A stretch of 64,000 bases of DNA from Hippophae tibetana (GCA_037013495.1 CM072801.1:11580501-11644500); one strand, 5' to 3'. Shown: positions 1 to 12,628, counted from the first letter of the stretch. Numbers and translations are program-made. Notes: generated by a model from the sequence alone, not told the origin.

Positions 1-1787
1 TTTATTGATAAATATTTTATATTTAAAATAATATTTAATTTATTTTAAGTAGTTTTTTATCTATCAAAATAATTTTATAATAAATATATATTTAGATAAA
101 TATTTAATAATAATATAGATGTGTTAAGTAAAGTGTTCATTTTATTATTGGCACTAAATATCTATATTATCATATTATTTTTTATTTTTTAAGATATAAT
201 TATATTTTACAATTATATATATATAAGTAAACAAAAATTATATAATAAAAAATTGTAATACTGTATAACAAAAGTTGACTTATATTTTTCACACTTTCTT
301 GTCCAGGTTCACAATTTGAAAGATATGATAACTTTTCCAATCACGCATGTTATTGATTATTTATTTTAAGATAAATTATTTTAAAGCTATGATTATTATT
401 TATTGATTAAAATAAAATATTAGATATCAAGTAGCATTATAATTTTAAGAAATTTAAGTAAAAATATTATATTTTTTAGGAGTATATTAAAAGTCTTTGT
501 GTATTTAAGTATATACAATTTATTACAAAATGATTATAAAAAGATAAATTTGATTAACTTTGACTAATATAAAATATTAATAAATGAAGTTTTTTTAAAA
601 ATAATAATAAATTTAATATTTTGTGATAAAAAATTCTCACGTTTATTTTATTTCATATTTTTAAACATTTTTTTAAATAGATTAATATTTTTTTTAAATA
701 AGATATTAGTAATATACCTTATATAATTTTAATATTAATATATAACTTTTGAAAGAATTATAATATACCTAAAAACTGTATCCATTAAAAACAATTAAAA
801 TTATATTGTCTTAATATTAACACATAATTTATTATTATAAAATAAGCATATTTTTCTTAAAAAAAATTACCGGTATAAAACAAAATGAAAAAGTTTTAGA
901 AAAAATTAAATTAAATAAATACAGCCTATGATATTACTGTTAATTTGCATTATTAATGCATACAAATAAACGCACTCAATTAAATATTTAAACCCAAAAT
1001 CACTATCAGTAATTCAAAATGTCCAAATCACGGAAACCAAATCATAGTTTTGACTTGCTGTTTTCTTTGTTGTGATAATCCAAATCTGCATAATCATAAT
1101 ATCATATAATCCAAAAGATAAAATAAAATCCCAAGCCGAAGCCGCGTATTCTTCAATATCACACTTTAAAATAGCCGACTAAGTGAGCCATCATCACATC
1201 GCCAAAGAGTACTCTAGTGCGTAGGACAGCAAAGTCCCTTTTAAAAGGGGCATATTAATCTATTTGCTTTAATTGATATTGATTTTGTTTTTATAAATTG
1301 AAACACATAACTCTTATTTTAGTAAACATATTAATATTTTAATATTTATTATTTTTTAAATTATGTAAAAGATATTTATTTAATATAAAAGATATATGAG
1401 CACAGAATATTAAAGAATATTTTAATTATTTAAAATTATTTTGATTATTTTTAATTTTTTTCTATTCATTCTTTTTTCTACCTTTCTCATTCTCCTTAGT
1501 TTAGTTTTATGGTTCATTCTTTATAGTTTTTAGTCATTAGGGTTTAATTATCAATGTTTAAAATTTAATATTTAGGACTTATAATTTAAAGTTGGGAGTT
1601 TAAAATTTATAAAAAATAAAAAATAAAAAATAATTTTATACAAATAGATGTATAGGTGTGAGAAAAAGAAAAGAAGAAGTAAAAAAAGATGAAACAAAAG
1701 AGAAAAAGAAAAAAATATATGAAAATATGAAAATATACCAAATAGGAACATTTTAAAGAATATTAATACTTTTAAGATACTATTGAA
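1..1787. other. AT-rich intergenic DNA, no gene seen
   Basis: I see no coding region here. The stretch is long runs of A and T with a somewhat more mixed patch at about 1020-1250, which holds two short perfect palindromes. A purine-rich tract (mostly A with G) lies at about 1658-1716. No LTR ends, terminal inverted repeats or protein similarity were recognised. Confidence 0.6.
1236..1249. repeat. 14-bp perfect palindrome
   Basis: The sequence CCCTTTTAAAAGGG is a perfect palindrome. A second one, AGAGTACTCT, lies 20 bp upstream at 1206-1215. Both sit in a slightly GC-richer patch. Function is unknown and chance is possible in AT-rich DNA. Confidence 0.6.
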
Positions 1788-1975
1788 TTCCAGAAATGTG
1801 AAACTAGTATATATTTTTTGTTATGTTATTAATGAATAATTACGCCTATTTATACAACTAAATCATATCAATGTATATCTAAACAATATCTACTTAATGC
1901 AGTAAATCATATCTAAATAATAAATATTACTACAATAAGTCACATAATAATAACTATTTTAGATCATGTGTGATT
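1788..1975 (-). repeat. 3' LTR-like repeat of the Copia fossil
   Basis: This is the direct repeat of 3740-3920. The sequence just above it (about 1976-2030) reads on the minus strand as the typical Copia RNase H end followed by a purine-rich tract. That placement supports its being the downstream LTR. The divergence between the two copies points to an old insertion. Confidence 0.65.
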
Positions 1976-3739
1976 TAATTCCTCGATACTCCCCTTCAAG
2001 ATAGAGTTTATGTTGATTACACCTATCTTGCTCAAGAGAATAATAGACTGTTTATTACTTAGCGGCTTGGTGAACAAGTTAACTGGCTGCTTTTGTGTTT
2101 TTGACATGGAAGGTCTGAACCAATCATCTTTGCATCTTTTTTGGATAACGTGACAATCAATTTTAATGTGTTTTGTTCTCTCAAGAAAGATTTGATTAGA
2201 TGCTATATGAATTACAGCCTAATTGTCACAGAATAATCTTACTGCATATGTGTAGTTAACATTCAAGTCCTTTAACAATTTTTTAATCCATGTAATTTCA
2301 CAACATGTTGTTGCCATAGACTTGTACTTCAAGTTTCCTTACAAGTGAGGTTGGCAAGGCTTGTCCATGAATTGGCTCAAATATGCACTATATAATAAAG
2401 GTATGGTCTAGTGACTGTACGATTATGAACAAGTTGAGATGATCTAAGATGGATAGGATCACACACAATATGATCACTAGCTCCACTATCTAATATCCAA
2501 ATCAAGTATTTATTATGTTGAGTAAGAGCAAACATTTTACTTGATATCTCTACAAAATTTGGAACATTACCACCAAGACTAACGGAGGATGGGTACATTG
2601 TGCTTAACATCTCTAGCAATTGGTGGCCGTCATTGGTCTTGTCAATTGTTGCCTTGATCTTGCTCAAAAACCCTATCATTTAATTGCATTCATTTTGTGA
2701 TAAACGAAGACTAGTAAGATCTGTACTGCATTCATTAGTCATTCCCAAAGATTTGCTTTTGAGATACCTTCTTATCCTTCTTAGGATTTCTTTCTCTTGT
2801 ATGTGTGGACTTTGGTGCCTCAATACGTGCACTTGAGGTGTGCTCTACAGCTTTTGGTGTTGTGATTTTCCATTTTGCATTTTTTGCCTATTTGGTATCT
2901 TCTTTTATTAATTGATTTTTACGGAAGGATTTCCTTTCAAAAAATGTTGAAGCCTTTAAGACATGTGTTTTTCTCGATAGATATCTCTGTATATCTCTCT
3001 TATCGAAGAACCATAGCATAAGCCTTGTTAAAGGCTGGCAAAAGGTTCATACCAATAATGTTACTCCTGGTTTGCACATAGCCTTCATTTAGCCCCATCA
3101 AAAACTTCATGGTTTTTGGCGTCTCAATGTAATCTTTGACCTTAGAAGCAGCCTCGCAATTACAAGAAGGGAAAGCACATAGTGCATCTCTCTCATCCCA
3201 TAAGCCTTTAAGCATTGTGAAGAATGATGTGATTGTCGTTGTGCCCTATTCATAGCTATGGATGACACTTTTGATTTAAAATAAGGCAACTGTATTGATC
3301 CGAGAAAATATTTCTTTCAATTACAACCACATATCTTGCTCATCCTTACAAAGAATTACACTGCTTGTAATCTCATTTGACATAAGTCCTAACAACCATG
3401 GTTTCACAAAGGTGTTGCATTATTCCTATTGTAACTGCTCAGAAGCATTATGGATTGACCTAATTAGGGTTTCATCAATAAAGCCTCTTTTGTTTTTGGT
3501 GGTAAGTGTCATAGTCATCGATTGCTCCATGTCATGTAGTTATCTCCCATAAGAGGTTGTGCGACTAGAATGATTCCTAAATGGTTTGAATGATGGAGAA
3601 AGAAAGGGTGATTGGCATTTTCTAGTGTTAAGACCTTGAAGGCATTTTGTTGTTGAACCTCAACTTTCTATGATTCTTCTTCGCCCATGGTAAGTTACGT
3701 TTCGTTCATTTTTTTTAAGTTCTTAAGAACGTACGCTAT

Positions 3740-3920
3740 GAATATTGAATTATGAAAATGTGAAAATAATATATATTTTTCGCTATATGATTGATGAATG
3801 ATTAAACTTATTTATATTTAAATAATATCTACTTAATATAACAAATCATATCTAAATATTAAATATTGATACAACAAATTACATAATAAAAACTATTTTA
3901 AATCATGTAGGATTGTATCA
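3740..3920 (-). repeat. 5' LTR-like repeat of the Copia fossil
   Basis: This roughly 180-bp segment aligns along its length with 1788-1975, in the same orientation. Both carry a run like AATATCTACTTAAT followed by AAATCATATCTAAAT. Read on the minus strand it begins TGATACAATCC, the expected TG start of an LTR. Its lower boundary is approximate. Confidence 0.65.
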
Positions 3921-5524
3921 CAAAAAACTTAAAAATAACGAATAATGATACCAAAAAATATCTACCTCAATTAATCCAATACCATTTAAAAGCTTAATGG
4001 CATGATTTAGGGTAATCTTTATTCTCAAAATAATTCACTATAGTTTCAAAAAATATAGATATAAGTCTCACAATTTTAAACTTTTAAAGTTAACATGTAT
4101 TTTTTAAAATAATTATAAATATAAGATGCTTTATACGTAATTAAAAAAATTGTAAAAGCTACAGGTACGTCGTACCTTTCATTTTTTTATTTAAAATTTC
4201 ATAATTTTATTGGATGAAAACTTAAATAAAATTTTATTTTTAATATCTAAAATTAAATTATACACATCATATTTTTATCATTTTATTATAGATTAAATTA
4301 TGATTCAAATAAACATGTCAACGTTACCTATTAAATAATAAAAAATTAATTGTAAAATTAAATTTATTATTAAACGACATTTTAAAAAAACACTTAAAAT
4401 ATATTTTTTAAACAAAAGTCTTTAACCAAAATGACTTGTATTACTGGGTGTATTTAAGGTTGTCAAATAATACGGTGCAAGATTGAGGACTCCTTTTTCA
4501 GTTTCTCGTTCCTTATTTTTAATATGTACTTCTTTTAACTTAAAATTCTTATGAAAATATATTAAAGATCTCAGTGAATATTATCTTTAATTTTTATTTT
4601 TATAATAAGAAAAAAAAATTGAATCAATTAAAAATTAAAAAATTAAAAATATTTATATACATAAAGAAAAATAATATGTACTAATAAGTAAATAATATTA
4701 ATAAAATTTAATTATAAATTAATTTAAAATAATAAAAATAAATTATAAAATAGTTTTAAGATTTTAAAACTTAAATAATTGTTTTTAATATTTTTTTAGA
4801 AAATAAATTATTTATTTTTTAAAAAATAAAAATAAAAATATACTTATATATTTATTAAAACATGAAATATAACTTTAAAAAAATATACATTAAATATAAT
4901 ATTTATTTTTATGTCATGTCATATTATAAAATATGAATTCATAATTTTAATTTTTCGTTATTTATTTTATTATCCCATCATTAAATAATTTCTACACAAA
5001 TTTATCCCAACAACTTGGGTTTTATAATTCTATACCGACAAGATAACTTGGACGGTAATAGTTATGGTGACCGATTACAAACAATCGGATTTTGCTTGGG
5101 TTTTATTGTCCGCACAAGTTGTACGACAATAAAAACATAGCTTATAATTTAACATTTAATTTTTTAATTTATATCTTTTAATTTTTAATATTTTTAAATT
5201 TAATAAGTATAAATTTATTTAATTTTTGTTATATTTTTTAATTCACTTAATCCATAAAATAAATTTAAGACTAAATTTAATATTATATATACATATACGT
5301 AGATAGATAAACTTAAATAACATTTATATTATTCTCTCAAATCTCTCATCGCTTTCTTTCGTTAAGAAATTCATAGATACAATATCAATATTTTTAAAAG
5401 AATATTTCAGATTGTGATTTTATTTAAATCTCTCATTATTAATAAAATATCATTATATATAATATATCGAAGTTAAAAATGGGATTGCAATTGTAGATTT
5501 TTTCCTTGAAAGGAAAAAAAAAAC
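3921..5524. other. AT-rich intergenic DNA
   Basis: No gene was recognised. There is one short hairpin, CCGATT-6 nt-AATCGG, at about 5073-5090 in a small GC-richer patch (about 5010-5130). The rest is AT-rich with poly-A and poly-T runs. Confidence 0.55.
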
Positions 5525-5642
5525 GGAAGTCTCTGGATATTGAGACTCGGAGATATTCCAATGTCCGAAAGATCACAGTAAAAGTGTAAAACCTAGTCTG
5601 CCAACTACCGCTAGATCGGTCGGGGTATTTCCAGAGACTTCC
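5525..5642. repeat. 118-bp fold-back sequence with 12-13 bp perfect ends
   Basis: GGAAGTCTCTGG at 5525-5536 is exactly reverse-complementary to CCAGAGACTTCC at 5631-5642. Pairing can extend a few bases inward past one mismatch. The interior has a smaller inverted repeat (GGATAT with ATATTCC). The segment is much richer in G and C than its surroundings and lies about 550 bp past the stop codon of the zinc-finger gene. It could be a small terminal-inverted-repeat element, a structured RNA, or an unusual miRNA-type precursor with a long loop. I recognise none of these specifically. Confidence 0.6.
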
Positions 5643-6194
5643 TCATTCTACAATAAGGAAGAACCAAAAAGAGAAAGAATAAAAATAGAGGTTAATTCTA
5701 TAGTAAATAACATAGATTCAGAGAGACATGCATGTTTTTCTAACTTACAAATTAATCCCAACTACTAATTCAAAGGCAGTATACAGAAACTTGATAACAA
5801 TATACTATATAAAATTGCATCAGTAGAAATGAAACAAGATTTTTACAATGGGGATTAGTGAAATAGGATGGATGATAATGACGACAAATAACATTAGCAT
5901 AACATAATTATAATTAAGGATCGTCTGCCGATTGCTTTGGATATAGAGTGCTATAAAAAAAACTTCATAAATTCTGCCTTCACAATCTAATTGTCCAATT
6001 CAATTACTGAAAATTCCCCAAAATATATATATCTTCAATCTTGATCCATGCCATTATCTTCTCAATATTTACAAAAGCTTCATCCTGCTTTTCTCCCACA
6101 GACTGAAATTCCATTTTCCTGCTCTCTGCTTTCAGATACTATTCACAAAATCACAGATTGGAATCAAAATAAGCATGCCCACGTGACTCAACAT
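5643..6194 (-). other. 3' flank and probable 3' UTR of the zinc-finger gene
   Basis: This is the sequence immediately downstream (lower coordinates) of the TZF stop codon. It is AT-rich, has no open frame of interest, and presumably contains the 3' UTR and polyadenylation site. I could not place a convincing AATAAA signal on the minus strand. Confidence 0.4.
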
Positions 6195-7367
6195 TCACTT
6201 AAGAAGCTCTGACACCCAACCTACGTCCGGAGCTCCACTAGACTCTTGTTCCGGTTCAACCCGACCGAGAGAGTTCTCCTTGCTCAGTTTCTCAAACATC
6301 TTTACCCGCAAATCTCTACCAGATTCAACCCTTTCCATCTGAGGCTCCTCAGAATCCGTTTCCCAAATATCAAAACAACCCATTCCGGGACGAGTTGGTA
6401 CTCGTGTTGGGGTCGTAGGAACGCTAGAGAATCCGGGTCGTAGTAACGAACCTCTTGGGGACCCAAAACCGAATGAACCCATTTGAGAGTTCCTTGAAGA
6501 GGATAGAGACATAACATTACCAAGTTGCAGATTCCTCATCGAAGCCACCGTTTCGAGAATAGAGGTCGAACCAAGAGACCGACTCAACGATTGAGTTATC
6601 GGCGACATGGGTGGAGAGTCAGCAAGTGGAGTAGCAGGTGGAGAAATAGATGACGGAGAACAAAGAAAAGGCAGCGTTTTAGCACATGAGGCGTCAATAG
6701 CCTGTCTATAAGGTGACCCATCGTAAGACGATTCGCCAGAATTAGAACAACCTTTTGGACTCTGCTGAGGCAAGACTCTGAGCTGCTCAGGCGTATGAGC
6801 AAAAAAGCAAACCCTACGGCGACAGCTCGTGCCGTCCTTACAAGGCTGGGTTCGGTAACGAGCAGGGTGAAGCCAACACTCAAACACACCATGAGCAAAT
6901 TCACATGAATCACCTTTTTTACAATGACCTTTTCGGAAATCAGGACAAGCCGTACCTGAGTAGTGATACTTTCTCGGATCTCTCCTGCGAGCCTTCTCAC
7001 CAGGATGAGCGTACGGACACTCGGTCCAGTCATGGGACCGTCCACGTGCGCACTTCCTTACTTTGAACTCGAACATCCTAAAATGGTCGCAAGAGTACGC
7101 ATCCACTGGAGCATCCAAATCGCGAGTTGAAATGTCTGATTCGGAGTCAAAGTCATTTTGGTTCGATGGAAGGAAACGTTGGAACGCCGTCAGAGCTTCT
7201 TGGAAGTTGTAGGGAGAGCAGTCGCCTCCGTTTGCATTACGGTCAGAGTTTGGAGAAACACCATTTATATAGTAAGGGGAGTAAATCTCGGCTGTTGGAT
7301 CATCAGAGGATAGCCAAGGAGGAATATGAAACGTTGGATTGGAGCGATGAGCTTCGCCGAGCATCAT
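6195..7367 (-). CDS. TZF1-like: Arginine-rich tandem CCCH zinc-finger protein (TZF1-like)
   Basis: This is an intact, intronless frame of 390 residues. Residues 91-140 form the arginine-rich (RR) region with a C-X10-C-X3-H cluster at C106, C117 and H121. Two CCCH fingers follow. C141, C149, C155 and H159 form finger 1; C176, C182, C187 and H191 form finger 2. The pattern C-X7-C-X5-C-X3-H-X16-C-X5-C-X4-C-X3-H is diagnostic of plant RR-TZF proteins. The tail is rich in Ser and Pro and ends with [11 protein letters not shown], as in Arabidopsis TZF1-3 recalled from memory. Family members bind mRNA, shuttle between the nucleus and cytoplasmic granules, and act in hormone and stress responses; that role is inferred here. 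I chose the ATG at 7365-7367, giving MMLGEAHR, which matches the family's usual start. The frame stays open 36 bases further upstream, but only from a GTG. There are no ankyrin repeats. All zinc ligands are present. Confidence 0.95.
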   Translation of the reverse strand: MMLGEAHRSNPTFHIPPWLSSDDPTAEIYSPYYINGVSPNSDRNANGGDCSPYNFQEALTAFQRFLPSNQNDFDSESDISTRDLDAPVDAYSCDHFRMFEFKVRKCARGRSHDWTECPYAHPGEKARRRDPRKYHYSGTACPDFRKGHCKKGDSCEFAHGVFECWLHPARYRTQPCKDGTSCRRRVCFFAHTPEQLRVLPQQSPKGCSNSGESSYDGSPYRQAIDASCAKTLPFLCSPSSISPPATPLADSPPMSPITQSLSRSLGSTSILETVASMRNLQLGNVMSLSSSRNSQMGSFGFGSPRGSLLRPGFSSVPTTPTRVPTRPGMGCFDIWETDSEEPQMERVESGRDLRVKMFEKLSKENSLGRVEPEQESSGAPDVGWVSELLK

Positions 7368-7426
7368 AGTTTTGTTTTTCCACTTGATGGTGGAGTTTTG
7401 CACAGAGAAACGCCAGCATGGTGCTT

Positions 7427-7438
7427 CTTTTATAAACT
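7427..7438 (-). promoter_or_regulatory. TATA box of the zinc-finger gene
   Basis: On the minus strand this reads AGTTTATAAAAG, a good plant TATA box about 60-70 bp upstream of the chosen ATG. It would place transcription start near 7395-7405 and give a short leader of about 30-40 bases. An out-of-frame ATG at 7417-7419 would then fall upstream of the transcript start. This is inferred from spacing only. Confidence 0.6.
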
Positions 7439-7463
7439 GCTTGAGGAATGGGGTTTAAACCCT

Positions 7464-7482
7464 GGTCAAGTTTCAATTGACC
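7464..7482 (-). promoter_or_regulatory. Inverted pair of W-boxes
   Basis: GGTCAA at 7464-7469 and TTGACC at 7477-7482 form an inverted pair of W-box cores (TTGAC plus C) about 30-55 bp upstream of the TATA box. W-boxes are the known targets of WRKY factors. This would fit wound or pathogen induction of the TZF gene, which is an inference. Confidence 0.55.
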
Positions 7483-7610
7483 ATGGTTTAGTTAATACTA
7501 CTTTTAGAAACTCACATTTTCACTGCGGTTAAAAGGAGATATGTGGAATTTAAATTATAAAAGAATTTTGATAAGGAAAATTATTATATTTGATCCCAAG
7601 AATATGATCA

Positions 7611-7620
7611 TGACGGTCAA
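7611..7620 (-). promoter_or_regulatory. Third W-box joined to a TGACG half-site
   Basis: TGACGGTCAA reads TTGACCGTCA on the minus strand. It joins a W-box core to a TGACG/CGTCA half-site of the kind bound by TGA-class bZIP factors. It lies about 250 bp upstream of the start codon. Together with the inverted pair at 7464-7482 it gives three W-box cores in about 160 bp. Confidence 0.5.
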
Positions 7621-7910
7621 ACGAAACTCATAAATGACCTTACTTTCCGGCAAGAGTAATTTGTTTGAGTAGTTAAATGAAAAGGGATAAGAACACTGCT
7701 TTCGAGATTTGCTTTCAATAAATTTATTATTTATTTATTTTTAGATTTAACAAAATTATATTAATTTGTAATATATTTTTGTTTAAATTTTAATTTAACT
7801 TTTTTTCTTTGTTCGATCGATTTATTTATGAATATATCATTTTTTAATGTTCATATAATAAATATATATTTTAATACTTATTTTAAATATTGTAATTATT
7901 TTTATTACAT

Positions 7911-9295
7911 TAATGAAAAAAATCGATATCGAGTTAGTAATATCAATTTTTATTGATTTTAGAGATATTTTGTTTTTATATTTGTAAAATTCTTACAATT
8001 ACAAAAATCATTTTATAAAAAAATAAAAAAAATATTTCTAAGTATTATTTCACGCTATTTTGATTTATTTTTGTGTTTCATAATCTAATAACATAAAAAA
8101 CATAAACATAGATATGAATTAAATAAAAAATTATATAAATTTTTATTATTCATAACAATTTAATATTTATTGATATAATAATTAAGTTAATTATGTTTCC
8201 ACGTATTATTTAGGTTATTAAAAATATAAATTAATTTTATTTATTCTTTATATATATATATATACCATATTTATTTATTTTAGATATTATTTTTTAATTA
8301 AAAAAATTAATTAACATCTATGGTAGGATCGATAATTAATTTAGTTAAATAAATTAATTCATTTTTTTAAGAAATTGAGAATGAACCATTTAAATGTCAA
8401 CTTTGGTGAGATTAGACACTTTAAATTTTAGTCAATTTATCAAAATTAAACTTAAAAATTTAATTGTCATAATACTAGATTTCAAGTTTTAAAATCATTA
8501 CTAAAAATAAGTTGTTAATAAATTTTTGAATAATAGTTATTATAAAACTTTTTGAAATAGAATTTAACTCTAACTAACACATGATTGTACTAATAAATAA
8601 AAGAGCATTATTATAAATCACATCGGATAATTAAACCTTAAAATCTAATTTTCAGTTTTAAGTTTATAATGAAAAATAATATATTTCTCTTTAACATCCT
8701 TAATATAAAATCTTGAATAAAAACAAAATCAATTTATTTTATTGAGATTTTTTCCTATTTAATATTTCGCAAGTATAACAATGTTATTATTATATCATAT
8801 TTACAAATAGTTATCCATGTTAAATTTAATCACAAAAAAAATATAAAATATATAAAATAACTGTAAATAATTCATTTTAAAATTATACCTCAAAAAAATT
8901 CTTAGAGAATTTTAATATTAAATTCATTTTCGAAAAACCTATAAAAGCATAATTAGTTCTTCTAAATAAGAAAATAACTTTAAAAAAACTAAGAAAGCTT
9001 TATTGAGAGAGATAATAGTTGATATTTTTAGGAATGATTTTTACACTTTGAGGTCATTTTATAGATGAAAAAAAGCTAAAAAGTTGAAAGAAAATATATC
9101 TTGAAAATGGGTGTTAGATGCGTTTCGAGCACGCTTGCACACGTGTGGGCAAAGGTGCACAAATAATAAAAATATCTCTGATTCAAAAATAAAAATTTAT
9201 ATAAAAATATAATAAAATTATATAAACTTAAATATTTTTAATAAATTAAAATTAATTAAATCATGATAATTTTAATACTTTTAAAACACTCATCA
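7911..9295 (-). repeat. Family-A LTR copy (Ty3/Gypsy type), minus strand
   Basis: This copy aligns with the solo LTR at 31562-33287 (reversed) and with the copies at 36592-38148 and 43317-44289. On the minus strand it starts TGATGAGTG and ends near TCATTA. The flanking five bases (TACAT and TAAGT) match only partly, so no clean target-site duplication is left. No internal coding region adjoins it, so it is probably an old solo LTR. A short G+C-richer block at about 9110-9160 corresponds to the GC-rich block in the other copies. Confidence 0.7.
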
Positions 9296-9899
9296 TAAGT
9301 TAAAAATAATAATTCTTATAGTTACTAATATATCAATTTTTAATTATATATATATATATATATATAATGATAGAATTGATAATGGTGTATTTGATGTTTT
9401 AATTTATTTGATAGTTTATTTATTTTTTAAAGTTAATATATATTATATAATTATATTATATAATTAGAAGTAGTTGAATTTTGGTTTGTTTGAAACCATT
9501 TATTTAATATATAATTTACTTGATATTTTTTTTATAAATTAAAAAAAAAGATGATAAGGCAAGTGAGAGTAAAATAAGGAAGATTTTGTTGTATTGTCTT
9601 AATATTTTTATTTTTTTATAGAACATAAAGATTCTTGAATAATCCTACCATAATATGATGAACATTAATAAAAAAAAGTAAGTTTTTTTTAATCTGTACT
9701 ATGATATATTTTACAAAATTTAGAATAGAATTTGTTTTCCCAAATAGAATTTCTTTTGTAATAATAATTTATTATCTTTAAGAATTTAAATTTTTGATTT
9801 TAATTAAGCATAAATATTTATTATTTGTTAGACTCTTGCAGAGATAAAAAAAATTTGATAAATTTTGGTTAAATATTTAAGTGAGACTTGTTAGGAATG
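9296..9899. other. AT-rich DNA with a (TA)n run
   Basis: No gene was recognised. A TA microsatellite lies at about 9345-9366. The upper edge runs directly into the truncated integrase of the next Copia fossil. Confidence 0.5.
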
Positions 9900-12628
9900 T
9901 TACTTTATAGAGAGATCGCTATCCTAACGATCTTAATTACCTCGTTCAAATGAGAACTCGTTGTATTGAATGGACCAGATACTTGTCCATTCTCAGTGTA
10001 TCTACTATAATATTCACCACCTCTATATGATCTCACAATCTTTATTTGCTTTTCATATTGTTTCTCTACTTCAACCTTAAAGCTCTTGAACTAATCTAAT
10101 GTTTCGCTCTTATTATGAAGCATGTAGAGATACATATATCAAGAAAAATCATCAATAAAAATGATAAAATATTTCTGACCTTGAATGTCCATGTCTGGAC
10201 AACATATATCTATATGTATAATTTCTAATATGTTTGAACTCATATTGGCACCTTTCTTTTACTTGTTAGTTTGTTTTCCCTTAATGTAGTCCAAACATGT
10301 CTCAAAATTAGTAAAATCTAAAGTACTAAGTACCCCATCTTTCACTAATCTTTTAATTCGTTTTATGGAGATATGTCCTAATCTCCTATGTCATAACGTA
10401 TAAGAGTCATCGTCAATAATACACCTTTTAGTGCCAACTTGAACATGCATAGCATTATGAGTGACATTATTTTGTAAATTAATGTAGTAAATACCATCAG
10501 AAAAAATAACATTCCCAACACAATCACATTTATTAATAAGCTGAAAATTGTTTCTCAAAAGTGAAAGGAAAAACCAAAAGGTACAAGTCTTGAAATTGAA
10601 ATCAAGTTTCTAGAGAAACTTGCAACATAAAAGGTGTTTTCTAATTCTAAAATAAAACCACTACTTAAAATCAAACTACATGTCCCTACAGTCTCCATAT
10701 GTGAGCCAATCTTGTTACCGGATAAGATATATTGCTCACTTCCCAATGGTTTCCTTAGATTTCGCAAACATTGTAATGAGTTTGCAACATGGATTGTAGA
10801 TCCAGAATCAATCCACCAGGTGTTAATATTAACATGAGCCATATTAGATTCATAACAAACAAACGAAGTTGGATTACCTTTATTCTCAAGCCATTTCTAG
10901 AATCTCATACAATCCTTCTTCATTGTCCCTTCTTTTTACAAAAGAAACACTTGGATTCTTTCTTAATATCAGCCTGAGGTGGAATTATCCCTTTTCCTTT
11001 TTGCTTGTATTGAGATTTTCCTTTTGTGTATGTTGTAGCCAACATTACACTTTCACCAAATTCCATAACAAGCCTCCCTTCTTCTTGAACACACATGATC
11101 ATTAGTTCATTGATTGACCATTTATCCTTATATGTATTGCATGAGATTTTGAATGGTTGATACTAATGTGAGAGAGTGTTAAGGATATAGTGTACCAGGA
11201 ATGATTCTAACATCTCAACCTCGAGATGCTTAAATTGAGCCACAATGTCTCTCATTTGCATAATGTACTCGCGCACACCTTTCACACTGGTGAGTCTTTA
11301 AGAAGAGAACTTCATAATAAGGGTGCTTACTAAAGCCTTATCTAAAGTGACGAATTGATCATCAATAGCCTTTAGCAAGTCTTGAACATTGTTATGTTGA
11401 TCAACAGAACCACGAATAACAGCAGAGATCTTATTCTTAATGAACATCACGCTAAGGCGATTAGATCACTCTCATTATTCATAAAGCATGATATTCTCTG
11501 GAGTGCTAGTTTGAGTAATTTGAGGTGGTTCATTTTTCCTAATAGCATAATCAATATCCATACACCCTAGTTGAAGGAGAATTCTTTCCTTCCATATTTT
11601 ATAATTATTCCCTTTTAGATCGAGAATGTCACAACGGATATCAGAGAAATTTACAAGCTGAGAAGCTGCAATTAAAGATTATATGCTTATTAAAATTTGA
11701 TACCTAAATTATAGTCATTCTTTACCAATGTAAATCATGAAAAATATGAATCTAGTTACATAAAAATTGGACGTGAGCTAAAGTTTTAATTCAATTAAAT
11801 TCATCTTAACTTTACGATAAAACTATCAAATTATGTTCTTTTTCCTAATCCCTCTCGGTAAATTAGAAAATATAATTTGATATTTTACCCTAATTAATCA
11901 CACAAAAATATAATAAAATATCTTGTGGTTACCTTCTAATTAATTAAACTATATGAATCAATTAAATATTAATTAAATCCTTATACTCAATTATTTCATA
12001 AAAGCATAAATAATATTAATTAAATTTCATATGTGCAAATATTATTTATCTTAATATTACATATATGACAATAAATAATATAAGTACTAATTAAATTCAT
12101 AAAGAGCCATTACAATTAATTCTATTATACATAAATTATTTAACCAATTTTTCATATTTACAATTAATTACAAAATTTACACATAATAATACCAAACCAA
12201 ACCAAATCATTTAAGTATAATGTATTTAAATAATTTTTTTATGTGTCCAAAAATTATTTAAATTAAAATTATATTCGGAATTTGTTTTTATTTTAATAAA
12301 ATTATATTTAGAATTTGTTTTTTTTTAATAAAATCAAATTCTGAATACATATTTAAAACTAAGTCGGATACTACGTAGGGCAAAACAATTGTTGCACCCC
12401 ATTGGAAAGTCTCACTTATGCTTACGAGTGAAGCTTTGGTTTGATTCTTAGCTAAAACATTTTTTTGTTTAAAAATCAAACTCTATATATATATATATAT
12501 ATATAAATTTAAGTCTGATAAATAATAAATGTAATAACTATTGCAGCCTACTAACCGACGTACGGTTCTAAAAAAATCGAATTGTCACCACGATTCCCCA
12601 TTATGTTGCACCACTCTGATGTTATGAA
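9900..12628 (-). mobile_element. Ty1/Copia fossil, 5' half only
   Basis: This is a minus-strand Copia remnant. From high to low coordinates: a possible initiator-tRNA-Met-like primer site at about 12612-12628, a non-coding leader of about 1 kb, a gag region (about 11105-11665, opening with a typical gag N-terminus including NYKIWKERI), a zinc-knuckle remnant (about 10920-10960), a protease with the DSGST context (about 10555-10842), and the first part of the integrase (about 9905-10480, with the RSYRGGEYYS stretch). It stops inside the integrase, so the rest of pol and the 3' LTR are missing. It carries many breaks and is old. The 5' LTR, if present, would lie above 12628, but I could not define it. 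Confidence 0.7.

Larger units (their letters stand above)
1788..3920 (-). mobile_element. Ty1/Copia fossil, internally deleted, with LTR-like ends
   Basis: This is a minus-strand Copia remnant of about 2.1 kb. From high to low coordinates the parts are: a 5' LTR-like repeat (about 3740-3920), a gag region (about 3000-3690, with the gag-type stretch MKFLMGLNEGYVQTRSNI), a protease region with the DSGASDH active-site context (about 2377-2679), the end of the RNase H region (about 1985-2330), a purine-rich tract, and a 3' LTR-like repeat (about 1788-1975). The integrase and most of the reverse transcriptase are absent, so it was shortened before or after insertion. It is broken in many places and looks old. 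I did not find a clear target-site duplication. Confidence 0.75.

Noticed and set aside
5525-5642. A confident miRNA gene call for the fold-back
   Set aside because: The arms pair over only about 13 bp before a mismatch, the loop is about 90 bases, and I recognise no known miRNA sequence, so it is reported only as an unexplained fold-back.
7368-7403. In-frame extension of the zinc-finger protein by 12 residues from a GTG
   Set aside because: A plant nuclear gene would use the ATG at 7365-7367, and the family starts with MMxGEAHR. The TATA spacing also places the extension at or near the transcript start.
6246-7532. Several other open frames on both strands across the zinc-finger gene
   Set aside because: They are shadows of the GC-richer true coding frame and show no domain of their own.
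12288-12479. 63-residue minus-strand frame
   Set aside because: It falls in the non-coding leader of the Copia fossil and has no recognisable domain.
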